Part shown: one piece after another, positions 1 to 11,960 of the stretch | Numbering within the stretch: the stretch's first letter is position 1 | Layout of the letters: each line of letters begins with the position of its first letter | Assembly (NCBI GenBank): GCA_018894105.1 | Contig: CM032119.1 | Location: 12,789,246-12,853,245, forward strand | Direction of reading: 5' to 3' | DNA: 64,000 nt | Origin: Jacaranda mimosifolia | Taxonomy: Eukaryota > Streptophyta > Magnoliopsida > Lamiales > Bignoniaceae | Program-made: the position numbers and the translations under genes | Notes under the pieces: model-generated | Seen by the model: only the letters and a program-made list of their open reading frames with translations | What the model was told of the DNA's origin: nothing | The model's database searches: none

Positions 1-1170
1 GAGTCAATCTTTGATTATTGTACTTTTATACTAATTCTCTTTTTGAGTAAAGTACAGATTAAAATCCTAAGTCTTGAGGCTTGGGTAGTAGATGTAGACT
101 TGCGGAACCACTATAAATATGTTATCCCATTTTCTCTATTGCTTATTATTTCTGTCATCGTTGGAACTTCAATTATACATGAAAGTACCAATTTATCGTT
201 TTTTGAATTATCTAGTCATAAGTCAAAAGAATCATTTGAATCAATTTTCCTGTGGGGCCTTATATTCTTTCATTTACAAACAAAGATAATCATGATGCCT
301 GCATGACTTCCAATAAACTTTCAAATTTTCTTTAATCTTGTTGTCTGCTGCTTAATAGGATTTAATTCCCTGTTTTGATAGTAATGCAATTGAGGGCATC
401 TTTCTTAATAAACACAATTGAGAATACTTTGGCTATTCTTTGATATATGTATGAGTGGGGGGCCCATCACCAGTTGGTCTCATCAGAAAGCCCAATTTTG
501 AGTACTTTGGATATTTTGTAATACGTCTTGGAGTTGTGAGCTGACTGTGAAACTCCAACTATATTTTTAATTTTAAGCTTTGCCCTTAATTATATACATA
601 TATGTAGATTAATAAAAATCAACGAGCATTTTGAACTTGCAGCACTCTCACGACGATTATCGAGTATGACTAATAAATTTAGATCTAGTTCTGAACATTT
701 TACTTTATTAAATGTGTTTCAGGCTATTGTAATGTCATGACGTTTCATGTGCATGCTAGTGTTATTTCAGCAAATACTTAGGTGTAAGTAAGAGAATGAT
801 GTGAAATAAGTGTCAAAAATATTGGGAAACCAAAATTATAGTATTTAACACTTGTATGGATTGGGGGCACACCGCAAATGTCCAGTAAATACAACAACTG
901 CCTGCTGGATAAGGAGAGAGCAACAATTAACCATTTATTATCTTGATGACATGAAGAAATTCATGGATATTAATTAGTTACACCTCTGCTATATATCACC
1001 TAATCGCATCATTATAATAAAGTCGAGAGATTCAAGATGGGTAATTTGACTATATTTTGCTAAATTATTGTCTTGATCAGTTACACAGTCATATCTAATT
1101 TGTGGAGCTTCGCTAGGTATCCCTTTCAAAGGGAGTCGTTGAAGTGGTTTTTCATTTAGTTGTGCAGTTA

Positions 1171-1201
<31 letters not shown>

Positions 1202-3052
1202 TCCAATATATTAATTATGATTTATGATTATAAGCTAAATAAAATTGATCTACAACGACATGATTATTAACTAATATTTAATATATGCTTGATATTTTTA
1301 TGATGTAAAATAAAAAATGAAATGTCACTCAAAATGGAGAATAAAAAAAATTGTATTATAATTTTCATTATCAAGATCTCATACTTAGGGCTCATTTGTT
1401 TGGTGTGATTATTGAAATAGGTATGATACCTATATCATGAGTAAAATTTGGTTGAGTTTGCATTCGTAGCATCTTAATATAATGCTTGTTTGTATAATTT
1501 GAATCGTTTGTTTATATTTATAATATCAAAAATAGCTTCACATTTTGTTATCAAATGACAACAAGATTCAAGCATAGAGACACGTTAAAATTGAGAAACT
1601 TATCATTACAATATAATTTTTTAGTCTATTCCCAATATTAATATTTTGCTTATAAAATATTTGTTCATTTTGTAATTGAAAAGTATTAATTCTTTTCATA
1701 TTTGCAAAATATAAGAATTAAAATAACCAAATAATTGAAAATCACAACATAAAAATTGAAATTCTAATTAATAGTACCAAATAAATGCTTCATAATATCC
1801 TCCAGTATTTAATTACGACAAATGGTATTTAATTAAAATATATGTTATTCTATTTTTTATAAAAAAAAAAATTCCCTAATTTACTTCAGGGCGTTTCAAA
1901 AACCTCATTTCTATCAAAGGCCAAAGTTATATTTTATCATTTTAATTAAGCATTCTTCAAAATTTAACAAAATAATCAAGGTACAATGACTTGATTCATA
2001 AACTAACATAATCCATGATATAGTATTGGCCTATAAAAATATCATTGAAAAAAAAAAAAAATGGCCCTACGAATCAAACAAGAGAAGTGGCTAATATGGA
2101 ATCGAACGAGCGGCTATTAACATGGAACAGGTATCTGATATATGTTGAATGTCGGGTAAATAGGTAACTCGAGCAAAGCAAGCACATTATCATATTTAAT
2201 AGGTTTATTATAAGCCAATAATTGTTGAACTTGTTCCAAACAATTCCCATGACCTGTTGATTGTATTTTAGAAACTACATATACAGCGAAGCACGAAAGC
2301 CAATTGCATATGATAGATTTAACGTGAAAATAGTATTTTGTTGATTTTCACCGATTCATGTTCATATATAATTCTGGTGGTATCTTATATATTTAATATT
2401 CGAATGTTAAAAAATCCTAGATGAAATATGTATAGATGTGTAAATATACTAAATATTATATATACACTATTTGTAGTTAATTTTTAAATAAAAAGTAGTC
2501 TATTTATTAATAAGCAGGTGTATCTGACGTATGAAAATAAAATATATATATATATATGACACTTATGGAAATTTCATTTTCTTTGATAAACGTACGAGAA
2601 CTTTTTATTTTGTTCACAACGCTTTAATAACTTTGGCCGAAAAGAAAAACCATAGAATATTGGTGATTGGATAGCATTTATTGGGCCTTTAAAATTTAGC
2701 TACTGAAAGTAATTAGAAATCCAACAAAAAAGTAACAAATTTAAGTCATGTTGGAGTCTTTCAATAAAGTGATATATTTACATTTCAATCAAAAAATGTA
2801 AAAGTGATATATCTACATACTAAGACTTTTAACCTGTAAAATAATTTTTATCTGGAAGCTCACTAAAAGATGTTTGCTGTAGAACTCACAAATCAGAAAA
2901 ACTCTATAATCATTTGATCACGAGGGATTATAAATGAGTTTACACGTAATGACCAGATATTCAAAGACCACAGGCCTAGTGTCACAGGTGGAATTTACTC
3001 AACAAAATTAAATGCCCTTTAAGTAGTTTATTATAAACTAAATGGTGCCCCA
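1..3052. other. AT-rich intergenic region, no gene recognised
   Basis: No reading frame with an ATG start, family motif or plausible exon structure was found. The longest open stretch (43-306, plus) opens at TTG, and its translation resembles nothing I recognise. The region has (TA)n runs near 1177-1200 and 2543-2557 and several poly-A tracts. A possible degenerate MITE lies at 1388-2087 and is listed separately. Confidence 0.6.
1388..2087. mobile_element. possible degenerate MITE
   Basis: The left end reads GGGCTCATTTGTTTGGTGTG. The right end carries CGAATCAAACAAGAG, whose reverse complement is CTCTTGTTTGATTCG. The two ends therefore share an imperfect inverted CTC-TTGTTTG motif of a kind common at plant MITE ends. 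The interior is AT-rich and non-coding. No convincing target duplication was found, so superfamily and exact limits are open. Confidence 0.3.
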
Positions 3053-3126
3053 GGTGTCGTGGTGTAGTTGGTTATCAGGTCAGTCTAACACGCTGAAGGT
3101 CTTCGGTTCGAGTCCGGGCGACGCCA
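3053..3126 (+). tRNA. tRNA-Val (anticodon AAC)
   Basis: A 74 nt cloverleaf can be drawn by hand. The acceptor stem pairs GGTGTCG (3053-3059) with CGACGCC (3119-3125), followed by discriminator A3126. The anticodon stem is TCAGT/GCTGA around loop CTAACAC, with anticodon AAC at 3087-3089. The T arm has TTCGG/CCGGG around loop TTCGAGT. The A-box region (TGGTGTAGTTGGTTATC) and B box (GGTTCGAGTCC) of the internal Pol III promoter are present. Downstream T runs (near 3145) could terminate transcription. One oddity is a G10-G25 clash in the D stem, where plant tRNA-Val normally has C25. The fourth acceptor pair is G-C instead of the T-A I recall for plant tRNA-Val(AAC), so that change is compensated. 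Confidence 0.88.
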
Positions 3127-3423
3127 TATTTGAAATTTACCTCAATTTTATAAGTTTGCTTTTTCTTTTAGTATCAATTATTCCTTGTGGAATTCCAAAG
3201 TCGCGTCAACGGCGTTTCTTCTTCTGCCGATTGCTGAGGAGTGAGTGAACCTCAGTTTCTTCCTTCCTTTACTTTTTCGTTCTCTCTAATTAATGGTAAT
3301 GGCCTCTTAAGTACCAGGGGCGTAGGAAAAAGGCAGAAAGAAGAAGGGTTTATTTAGATGGTGCTACTGAGGGGTAGAGAAAGAGTTAGAAATCAAAAAT
3401 TGAGGTAGAAAAAAGGGAAGGAG
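3127..3423. other. spacer and probable 5' leader of the LRAT-domain gene
   Basis: This stretch lies between the tRNA gene and the ATG at 3424. It is purine-rich close to the ATG (GGGAAGGAG directly upstream), as expected of a plant 5' leader. No separate gene is visible. Confidence 0.4.
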
Positions 3424-5028
3424 ATGGGCATGCTCTCACACAGAGTGGAAAGAAGCCATTTAGAAGCCGGGGACCATATCTACACTTGGAGAACATCCTT
3501 CACTTACTCTCATCATGGTTTGTTTCTTTCTTTCTTCTCCCCTCAACCTGTATCCTTGTCCTTAACTCGTTCTTTTATTTATTTTTTATTATATTGCTTG
3601 TATTCTATTTGTACCTTGACAATGTCTCTGATTTAGTGACCTGGGTTGATTTAACCTACATACCTATGCTCTATCTTTGGAGATGGTTTTTCCTTTTTTT
3701 TTTAATTTTTTTCCCTTTTCCATGCAAGTTTTTTAATGATTATTTTTTTTTTCCCTGAAGAAGAATGAATGTTGTGAGAGTGTACAAAATTTTGAGGGGC
3801 CATGTTGCTGGTGCTGATTTTGGCTTGTGTGCAGTCTTATGTTCTTTCTGATAATGATTCTGTCATTGCTTTTAGCTTTCCTTAGGAATGCAGTCAAAAG
3901 AAATGAACTGATGATTTTGGCGCAGTTGTGCGCCTCTGCTGCCACCCTACCATGTTAGTTGTTTTTTCTTTTTCGTTTTTGTGCTGTGGACAGTCCTGTG
4001 GAATATTTTTACATTATAATTATTTAGTCACATCAAGATTGGGCTGCCGTAAGGTACATACAGAGGCTTTGTTCTAATCATTTGGAGTCAATTTCTCACA
4101 AGGCAGCAGCACCTGCTAGTTTGTTTTAAGCTGTCATAATTTTGAAAAGAAGCTAAAGTCAACATTTTCCATATTGCATCTATTTTCTCCACACCTCCGT
4201 TTCCTTCTTTGCATCAGCATCTTATTCTTCCTAGAATTGTTATCTCTGTGTCGAAATGGCCGAACGTTGAATTTTGGTAACTTGGATACCCTTTACTGTC
4301 AATATACAGGGACAAAGTGTTGACCAATTTTTAGCAGTCCTCGTGTAATTTTTCTCTATCGTTCTGATTTTAACATTGTTATATTGTCCTACTGGTATAA
4401 CAGGCATCTATGTGGGTGGAAACAAAGCTGTCCACTTCACTCATGACCAGTATTTGAGTTCGTCTGATCACTCCACCTCGCCATGGTTGTCATCATCACT
4501 TTCAAATGTCCCAGCGGCCTGTTTAGATATTCCAGATTGTGGTTTTAGAAAACATAAAAGCGGGGTAATAATTTCCTGTTTGAATTGCTTCTTGGGAAAT
4601 GGATTGTTGAGACCGTGGTTCACAGAGCCATGTACTTGCTTCAGAATGGATTTGGGAACTATAATTTGTTTACAAATAACTGTGAGGATTTTGCTTTATA
4701 TTGTAAAACAGGATATCTTGTTTGTGGCCAAGAACCCCTGGGAAGCAGTGGTCAAACCTCATCTGGTGTAGGTGCTCCTTTGGCTGCAATTCTTGCTTTG
4801 CCCCTTCGGTTATTCATCTCAAGTCCGGTTGGTATTGTCACTGCAACAGCTGCAATGTATTCTTTAAACAGGTATGCTACCGACATTGGTGTGCGGGATG
4901 ACGTAATTGAGGTGCGGGTAGAAGACATAGCTTTGTTCCATGGCAATAAACTTGTTGAGAAAGATGAATGTTCAGATGTGATTGGCGTTAATAACCCTCA
5001 ACCTGGAAAGAGGCAAAGAAATTGTTGA
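3424..5028 (+). pseudogene. LRAT-domain (LEAD-SENSITIVE1-like, NC-domain) gene, frameshifted
   Basis: Plant members of this LRAT/NlpC-P60-like family are small proteins built around catalytic His and Cys residues. Exon 1 (3424-3517) starts at the family-typical N-terminus, [11 protein letters not shown], then GDHIYTW and FTYSHHG with the conserved His. The donor is ATG|GTTTGT. A phase-1 intron runs 3518-4403 and ends in AACAG. Exon 2 (from 4404) continues IYVGGNKAVHFT and reads on to about 4605 in one frame. The rest of the domain, [11 protein letters not shown], then [10 protein letters not shown] with the catalytic Cys, then GAPLAA and RYATDIGVR, lies in another frame up to the stop at 5026-5028. 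At the join (about 4595-4615) roughly 28 residues usual in the family are missing. Without correction the first frame stops at 4769-4771. The GT-AG pairs I tried there do not restore the frame. It could be a recent pseudogene, an assembly error, or a truncated expressed form. Confidence 0.72.
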
Positions 5029-6347
5029 AAGAAAATCACAAGTTAAGCATGTTGTGGACAAAAACATTTCCTAATTTATTCATCTTCTGTGTGTATTTCT
5101 ATTGCTAATTTTTGCTTTCTCTGAAAGGGGATAAATTGTATGTGAGTATTCCATGCAGTCGAACTCATAATTTTTAAGATTTTAATGCAACTGAGTATGC
5201 AGTCTGAGTTTCATTCCTTTATTTCCTGGAAAGGCATGTTTTTAGATGTAGCAAACTAACAACCCATTTAACCCAGGTTTGATATAAACCTGTTATGAAA
5301 TCGATGACTCTCGACGCAGTTTTTCATTCATTGCTCTGCATGTTACCCTCCTGGCTAGCAAACAAGTGCAAAAATAGAACTCTGTCCTACTGCTGGGCCC
5401 AATTGCATAAAATTAGGAGGACAAATTATGATTATTCTGAATAAGTCACTCACCATTTCATTTTGATAGTTTGCGCGGTATCCTTGCACCTTTTTATCAT
5501 ATTTCCTTTAAAATTCACAGGTTTACCATATTTCCTTTAAAATTCACAGGTCTTGCTTGGCAGACCGGCAAAATTCTGCCGTGGATCAATCCACAAGTTT
5601 CCAAAAACATATAGCATGATCCAAGAATATTTCAACTTATAAATTCTTGTAAAACTAGGTTCCACCACAATTACAGCCCTTTTCTCGTAATTTTGGTTTT
5701 TTTCCAATAAAATTTAAGTTTGAGATCGAGCTTGAAATGTAAGAAGAACTTCTCTCTTCTTTTGGTTTTTTGAGTTTTTGTATGCTTATTGCCAAAAATA
5801 TTGTACAGGTGAGATAGTTCTATTATTCTCCAAGTGATTAGAAATTTGGTTTGTGTTAGTGCATAATGAAATCAAACGCGTGTATAATTGTATCCAAGAA
5901 GTTATTCACATTTTTTTCTACGTATCAAGCGGTTAGAGCAAACTAAATTTATGAAATAAATTTAAAAAAATAAAAATAGCATTAGCAAGATACCATGAGA
6001 AATTTCAAACCGAAAAATTTCAATCTAATTTCCAACACTACATAAATGCGAAAGCGGAGAGCTATCACAATTGAGAAAGTTAGCCTACAATTACTCGATT
6101 TGTCAGCTTAACCTACACCTGAAAGAAAGAAGAAGAAGAAGAAAAATATGAAGCAAAACATAGGTCAGGAGAACAGAGCATTGTGTTCTGCTGTTACAAA
6201 TGCTTCTTCATACAGTATATGACCGCACAGAAATCCTATAAAAATTATATGATACATACACCTACCACATTATTTGAGCATCTTTATCCCATACGCCATT
6301 TTGGTGTCACTTGTAGTTCCTACTTGCACATTGCAAACTGTTGTGTG
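5029..6347. other. spacer between two convergent genes
   Basis: This contains the presumed 3' ends of the LRAT-domain gene (plus) and the bHLH gene (minus). No further coding region is seen. A 29 bp direct duplication lies at 5494-5551 and an AAG-rich run near 6124-6145. Confidence 0.5.
5494..5551. repeat. 29 bp direct tandem duplication
   Basis: The unit containing CATATTTCCTTTAAAATTC and then ACAGGT occurs twice, with C5498 and C5527 equivalent (period 29). The copies are nearly identical, which suggests a recent slippage duplication. No function is apparent. Confidence 0.85.
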
Positions 6348-9300
6348 TCACAAGCTCGCAGCACATTGAAGAGTATCAACCAAGTTGATAGGAAACGAAG
6401 CAGAAGCAGCAGCAGCAGCAGGAGGAGGAGGTTGACAATTGTTGAATAGAGTCCGGCCCCTGCCTGAGCTAATACCGTTACCAAAACTAACATTTGCATT
6501 GGCCGCACTTTGCCCACTCATTTGCAAAAGCTGAATGAGTGACGAAAATATCTCATGACGCGTGACGTGACGACTTCCCTGAAACCAAGTGCATTTAGTT
6601 AACCTTTTCTGTCAATTTATTAGAACAGCTACATAAGATAATCACTAAATGTATAGGCCTTCTCTTTAACATATAATTCCACACTCACCTCAGCCTCCAC
6701 TATGAAGTGAGCCCATATCGATATTTCACGAGCTTCCATTACTCCCTTCAGGACAATCAACCCAAAACCTCGTATTATACCTAGTATCTCCAAAAAGAAA
6801 CCTTGCTCTTCACACAGGATCTGCAGAAAGAAAAGTTGATAATGTGAATTGGAAGTGATTAAACAAAGATTACCTCTCTTTTAATCAAAATGTAGACAAG
6901 GGGTATTATGATGTTACCTCTATAAGTATTTGACCAGGGGTACTAAGGTCTTCTACAATCAGTGGACAAACCATGGTTTGATCACCAACCTCACACGCCC
7001 ATGTAACTCCTCCACCACCACCATTGCTTGAGAGATTCTTTTGGACACCCCCACTCTGTCACCAAATGTTATTGAAATTATACCAGTTAGTTTATCTGGT
7101 AGCTGATGCGAAGTACATGTCCGCATCACAAGTACAAAACACACAATGTTATATAAACATAGGAGAAGTTTTTTACCTTTGGCTTATCGATTTGTTTCAG
7201 ACTTGCAGCATGTTTTGTGAGATTGTGCATGAAGTTCATGTGTCTAATGGTTCGTTCCAACAAACGGTCAATGCTCATCTGCCATGTCCAGCGATTACTA
7301 TGTCAAGAAACTAGTATATTTTGCATGATTACATGGTGAGACAAGCATTTACAGAATCCTGTTTAGACTTGAGGGAATAAAACAAAGTAAAACACTTGTG
7401 CCCAATAATAAAAACATGCTCGATTGAAACATGAATTTTTTACTCACCTTTTCACCATTAGGAATGAGTTCCCTCAACTCTGCAAGCCGGTCTTGGATCA
7501 TTTGACGATCTTTTGGCCTTGGTCTTGTTCCTGGTTTAGCTTTCTTTTTCCCGATTTTTGTAGGTTCATCTTGCCTCTTTGATGAACTGGTGTTTCCAGC
7601 ACCAACGCTAGAGCTATCACCAATACATGAACCTGGTTCCTTTGTGGGGTCTTCACTATTCAGCTCAATTTTCCTTGTCACAGGGTCATAAACTGGATTC
7701 AGCAATTTAACTTTTCCATCAAAGCTAGGAAGACCTTGAGTTTTTACTTGGTTGTGGCTCCATGAGTGGTTGTCAATTTTTCTTCTTTTTGCAGCCGAGG
7801 ATGATTGATCCTGAAATCTAGATTTGGCAAAAGAGCAAGAGCTGCTACTAGCAACACCATCTAAAAGCTGATCAAGGCCTAATTTGGAGAACAAGCTGTT
7901 TGAGGTGGGAATTTTGGATCCCACATATCTCTGCGAGATGTACTTGGAGACATCCGAACTGAAATTCAAGTGATCACCATTCACAACTGGGATCAGAGTT
8001 TCATTCCAAGCCACTGGCTTTTCACATCCAGCTTCCACTCCCAAAGTATTGAACAGCTTATCAATCCCAGACGTGTTGGAACATCTAACTTCATGATTAG
8101 ATCTGAAGGCATCTGTAATTGAACTTTGTGTTGAATTAGTTGGAAGATTTTCTGAGAAGTGGGTGGGAGAGTTATTTCCACTCAAACTGGATACTGGGAT
8201 GAGTCCTTTAGTATGTGACAGGTCATTAATAAGTATAGTAGTGAATGGAGTACTGCTTGGGCTTGGGCCTGGTTGAGGAGAAGACCAGTGAGAGAAGTCA
8301 TCATCCTCTAGGCCTGGTTTGGAGATAGCCTCACCAAAATCACTTTCCTGGAACAACTCCTCTAAAGTTAATAAGCCAGACGGTACACTTTGAGCTTTAC
8401 AATCAGTTGGATCAAGTAATGAAGTAAAACTCTGAGCGTTGAACATATCTTTGGAGAATTGCTGAGGCTGCAAAGAAGTGGAAGCCATGTTTCCATGGAT
8501 ATTTAAACTTGAATTTCTGCAAGACTCAATGCTGCTTGGTTTGGAGAAAGACACGTTTTCCTCGAGTCCGGAAGTCGACTGAGGCCAAGAAGAAATCAGA
8601 ACTGAACAATCACTATTATTGCTAAGTGCTTGGGTGGCTAAGCAATCAAAGAAATTGCCAGACTCTAAAAGCAACTGTTCCAATTTATCAGTTGCCCTAC
8701 TCCCAATTTGAATCGGGCTCTGATGGTCTGAAGTGGAAGGAAATGATTGAGATGGAAGGACTAAAGAATGATTTGCTTCCATAAAACCTTCACAGTCTGC
8801 ATCCTGTTTCAAATTCTGGTGGGAAATGGCACATGATAATAGTGAACTAAAGTGCATGCTCGATTCAAAAACTTGGAAATCTGAAGGAGGCTCATTTTCT
8901 AAGAATTTCATTTCGCGACTTTTGTCCATTCCTCTGAAAAGTTCTTTTACTTGGTCCACAAATTCTTTTGTCTCAGGATTCTGCAGCATAGAATTCGACA
9001 GAAAGAAGGAATAAAAACTGAGTAAGAACACCAAAGTAGAAATAAGTGGGCTTCACCAATCTTATAAACAAGGGAGAAGCCCGTGAAGCTTGCTTCTACA
9101 ATGAAATGCGTGCTCATAGTTGCTAGCTACAGCCTACAAATTCTTCAACTTCATGCAATCTTCCAAGAGCAGAATCATGTTACAAGACTGCCTTCATGTT
9201 AGCCTAATATTTCTAATGCAAACAACCAGTATCTAATTCTAGAGAGACAAGAGAAGTGAATGAGAAGAAGCGCACACAGGGAAGATGGAATAGCATATTT

Positions 9301-10906
9301 TAGAGCAATACTAACCTTCTGAGTGGATCCAAGTTGCACAACTCCCCAAGGTTCTACTGAGATTACAGCAATAGTCTGTAGAACAAATTGGAATACAGAT
9401 TAGCTCATTTGGAGAATATTATGATTGAAAGTTGAAACAATGTCATATTGAGCATATTAAAATTGTTTCAAATAGAATAAATTGAATGAGACTAAAGGAA
9501 ATAAATGGGCACCTTTATCCCCATAGAGAATTGGCAGTAGAACTCAGAATCGTCCTGTAGAACGAAAATATCATTTCCAGAATTAGAAGAAGAATTTTTA
9601 TGGCATTTGACTTAGTAAATTTTCTAAAACAAGAAATTCGGAATGCCCTCTTAATCCATGGTGAAAATAAAAAAGATAGCAATCTTTAAGAACTGAGAGA
9701 GATTGGATATTCATCGCAATGGATCAACAGGTTTGGAACGTCGGGTGAAGTTATACCTGGAAAACCTCAAGACTTTCAAATGATCTTAAAGAATTTTGCC
9801 TCTCATGATGGGCATCCGAAAACATCCATTGGTGGTTTTTAGTAAATGCTGCTTGCCCAATTAGCCTGCATCAGTATCCAGTGAAAAATATGCTTTAGAC
9901 ATGCATTCTCCAGAAAGAAAAATTTATCTTGGTGAAATGGTGGAAAAATAATGATATTACAAATTTAAAAGATACTACAACTAAGAAGCATAGTAGCTTA
10001 CCCTCCTCCGAGAACATGTACTTGCACAACCAAACTATCAATCAGAGCTCCCATTTGTTCTTCATAATAGGCATCTTTTAATGTCAATTGTCTGTCATGC
10101 ACAAAGGTTTCAAAATTTGACAAATTAGCCAAATTTTTATACAAGAGGAAAAATAACTTCAGAAACTTTTAATCAACAAATAAGAAATAGGCCATAGTAT
10201 TTATGCAACCAATGTCGTTTCCAATTAAGAAATTTAGTTATCTATCTCTAAAAATCATTTAGGTAAAAATATCAGGGAACACAACTAATCATTAACCTAG
10301 TAAAACAGTCTCTATTTTAACAAGATTTTATTTTAAAAAAAGGCAGGCAATTAGTAAAGGAAGTTGCTTCTCTAGACATCATACAGAAAAGGAAAAGAAA
10401 GCTCCATTAAATAATTTCTGATTTAATCAAAAGATTAAAAGATGCAACTGCTGTCTCCACAATCTCAAGCCCAACCTGGTGACCATAGATTTCTTTGGCA
10501 AATTCATTTGAAAAAAACTATACCTAGAGGAGCACACAAATACACAGAAGGAAGACAAGAATGCTGTTAGCCCTAGTTGTTCATTTTTGCAAGAAATAAC
10601 CAGATGGAATACTGTTAACAAAGCCAACAGATAATGAAAGACACCCAATTCTAAAATAAATAACAACCCCACAATCAATAAAAGGAGAAAAACAAATCCG
10701 GCCCCATGAAAAAAAAAAAAAAAAAAAATGAACACAAAAAAGGCATGCGAAACATTTAAGCACATATGCATAGATGTATATCCACTTGTGGACGGTTGAG
10801 AGAGAGAAGATGAAGCTCACAAGGAATATCTTTGATCGAAACCCCAGAAAATTCCATAACACCATCCATTACTGCAGCAAAGACTCTTGAGGATCTCCTT
10901 TATCAT
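6348..10906 (-). CDS. atypical bHLH transcription factor, LONESOME HIGHWAY / bHLH155 type
   Basis: This is a nuclear transcription factor gene. LHW-clade proteins dimerise with other bHLH factors, best known in root vascular development. Ten exons, read on the minus strand, join in frame: 10906-10821, 10091-10002, 9865-9757, 9554-9513, 9375-9316, 8980-7448, 7278-7177, 7055-6918, 6820-6689 and 6578-6348. Every junction is GT-AG, and the total is 840 codons plus TGA. The N-terminal GAF-like domain (about 1-160) has EILKSLC, WCYGIFW, LIGQAAFTKNHQW and VEPWGVVQLGS. A Ser-rich middle follows, with a basic AKRRKID near 525. The bHLH (about 605-672) shows RPRPKDRQMIQDRLAELREL, IPNGEK, SIDRLLERTIRHM and LTKHA. 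The C-terminal ACT-like part (about 690-784) has VCPLIVEDL, and the tail is Pro/Ala-rich. The family Cys before SID is Met here. The start is uncertain: an in-frame ATG at 10930 would add eight residues and has A at -3, but it falls inside a possible 5' UTR intron. Confidence 0.93.
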
Positions 10907-11280
10907 TGAATCACTCTTGTCTGTACACATTTTGCAGAAAAAACTCCAAGGATGCAGCAGCAGTGCCTTCTTGGAGGCAAGCCGATAATCACTATCAATC
11001 AAACGTCAAGCCCAAAACTTTTCTTACCTATTTATTTTTCTTCGTTGTTGTCAAAACTCAGTTCTGAGTCATCAAACAGCTGAGATCACAGCCAAGAGAA
11101 AAAAAATGCAATCTTTTCCACAGAAGATAAAAAAGAAAAGAAGCAAATCTTGGTGGGAGTGAAGGTGTTTTTGCTTGGTTCAAGTTAAGGCGCTGCAGCC
11201 AAAGAAAAGCAAAAGCAAAATACAATTTTGGCTTGGGAAAACAATGAATGGTTCTGAGAGAAAGTGTTTAAACTGGCAAA
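10907..11280 (-). promoter_or_regulatory. probable 5' leader of the bHLH gene, with short uORF and possible intron
   Basis: Reading downstream on the minus strand there is a five-codon upstream ORF (ATG at 11072, stop ending at 11058, peptide MTQN). A consensus donor AATAG|GTAAGA follows at about 11027, and a good acceptor TGTGTACAG ends at about 10921. Splicing these would remove the ATG at 10930 and leave 10906 as the start. Without splicing, 10930 would be the first in-frame ATG. The transcription start was not located. Confidence 0.45.
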
Positions 11281-11745
11281 CAGGAAACAAGAAACAGTAG
11301 TGGTATAGTATTACTAACTAAAGATGACGGTTGGATGTTTGTCTGAGGTCTGAAGCCTGAACCAAATGTCCAAAAGCTTAAAAAGAACTCATCCGAATAA
11401 AAACACAAAAACAAACACACAGAAATTGGAAAAACTATAAAGGGGTCAGGTGAGAGAGAGGACAAGAAAGATAGTAGAGGAATTAAAGTGGATTTAATGT
11501 ATAGATACATATTGATACATGTATATATTAAGGGGGATATTGCCTTGGGGGGTGGGGGGTTTGGTTGGGGTAGCAAGAGGGGAGGAAAAAGACCAAAATC
11601 AGATGAAAGTTTAACCTTGAAGGGAACAGAGATTTTTCTCATTTATGCAATGCATTTATGGACTTTTTATATGTCTTTATGCATTTATGACAAAATCAGC
11701 TGGAAAGGGTCACATTTTTCAATTCTGTTTCTTGGTGATCTCCTC
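11281..11745. other. upstream region of the bHLH gene
   Basis: This is probably promoter or distal leader. It contains a G-rich stretch near 11546-11583 and CT-rich runs on the minus strand near 11440-11470 that resemble plant core-promoter Y patches. A 124-codon ATG-initiated minus-strand frame (11642-11268) has low-complexity composition and no recognised domain. I do not call it a gene. Confidence 0.3.
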
Positions 11746-11960
11746 CTACTATTTTTAGTAAAACAATTTTCTTCTTCTTCTTCTTCTTCTTCTTCTTCTT
11801 CTTCTTCTTTTTTTTTTCTTTTTAGCTGGGAATAGCAATTAATAGTAACAGCGGCAATAATAATCATAATAATAATAATAATAACCCCCTACTATTTTTA
11901 GTAAAACAATTTTCTTCTTTTTTGCTAGGAATAGCAATTAATAGTAACAGCATTAATAAT
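11746..11960. repeat. 143 bp-spaced tandem duplication with expanded CTT microsatellite
   Basis: The block CTACTATTTTTAGTAAAACA, then TTTTCTTC, then AATAGCAATTAATAGTAACA, occurs twice (from about 11746 and from about 11889, offset 143). The first copy carries 13 CTT units (11771-11809) and an (AAT)n run (about 11856-11882). The second carries only a short CTT remnant. The copies therefore differ mainly in microsatellite length. Confidence 0.85.

Noticed and set aside
43..306. 87-codon plus-strand frame at the window start
   Set aside because: It opens at TTG, has no family motif, and lies in AT-rich DNA. It could at most be a fragment of an exon outside the window.
4560..4640. A cryptic intron that would repair the LRAT-domain frame
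   Set aside because: The GT-AG pairs I tried here (for example 4565 to 4625 or 4627) are about 61-63 nt and leave the wrong phase, and they would not supply the missing residues.
11268..11642. 124-codon minus-strand ATG frame upstream of the bHLH gene, considered as a conserved uORF
   Set aside because: It is low complexity (Pro, Leu, Phe, Ser), has no recognised peptide, and a CT-rich promoter-like patch lies inside it, so it may not be transcribed.
11488..11867. Frames rich in Ser/Phe (plus) or Glu/Lys (minus)
   Set aside because: They are translations of the CTT microsatellite.
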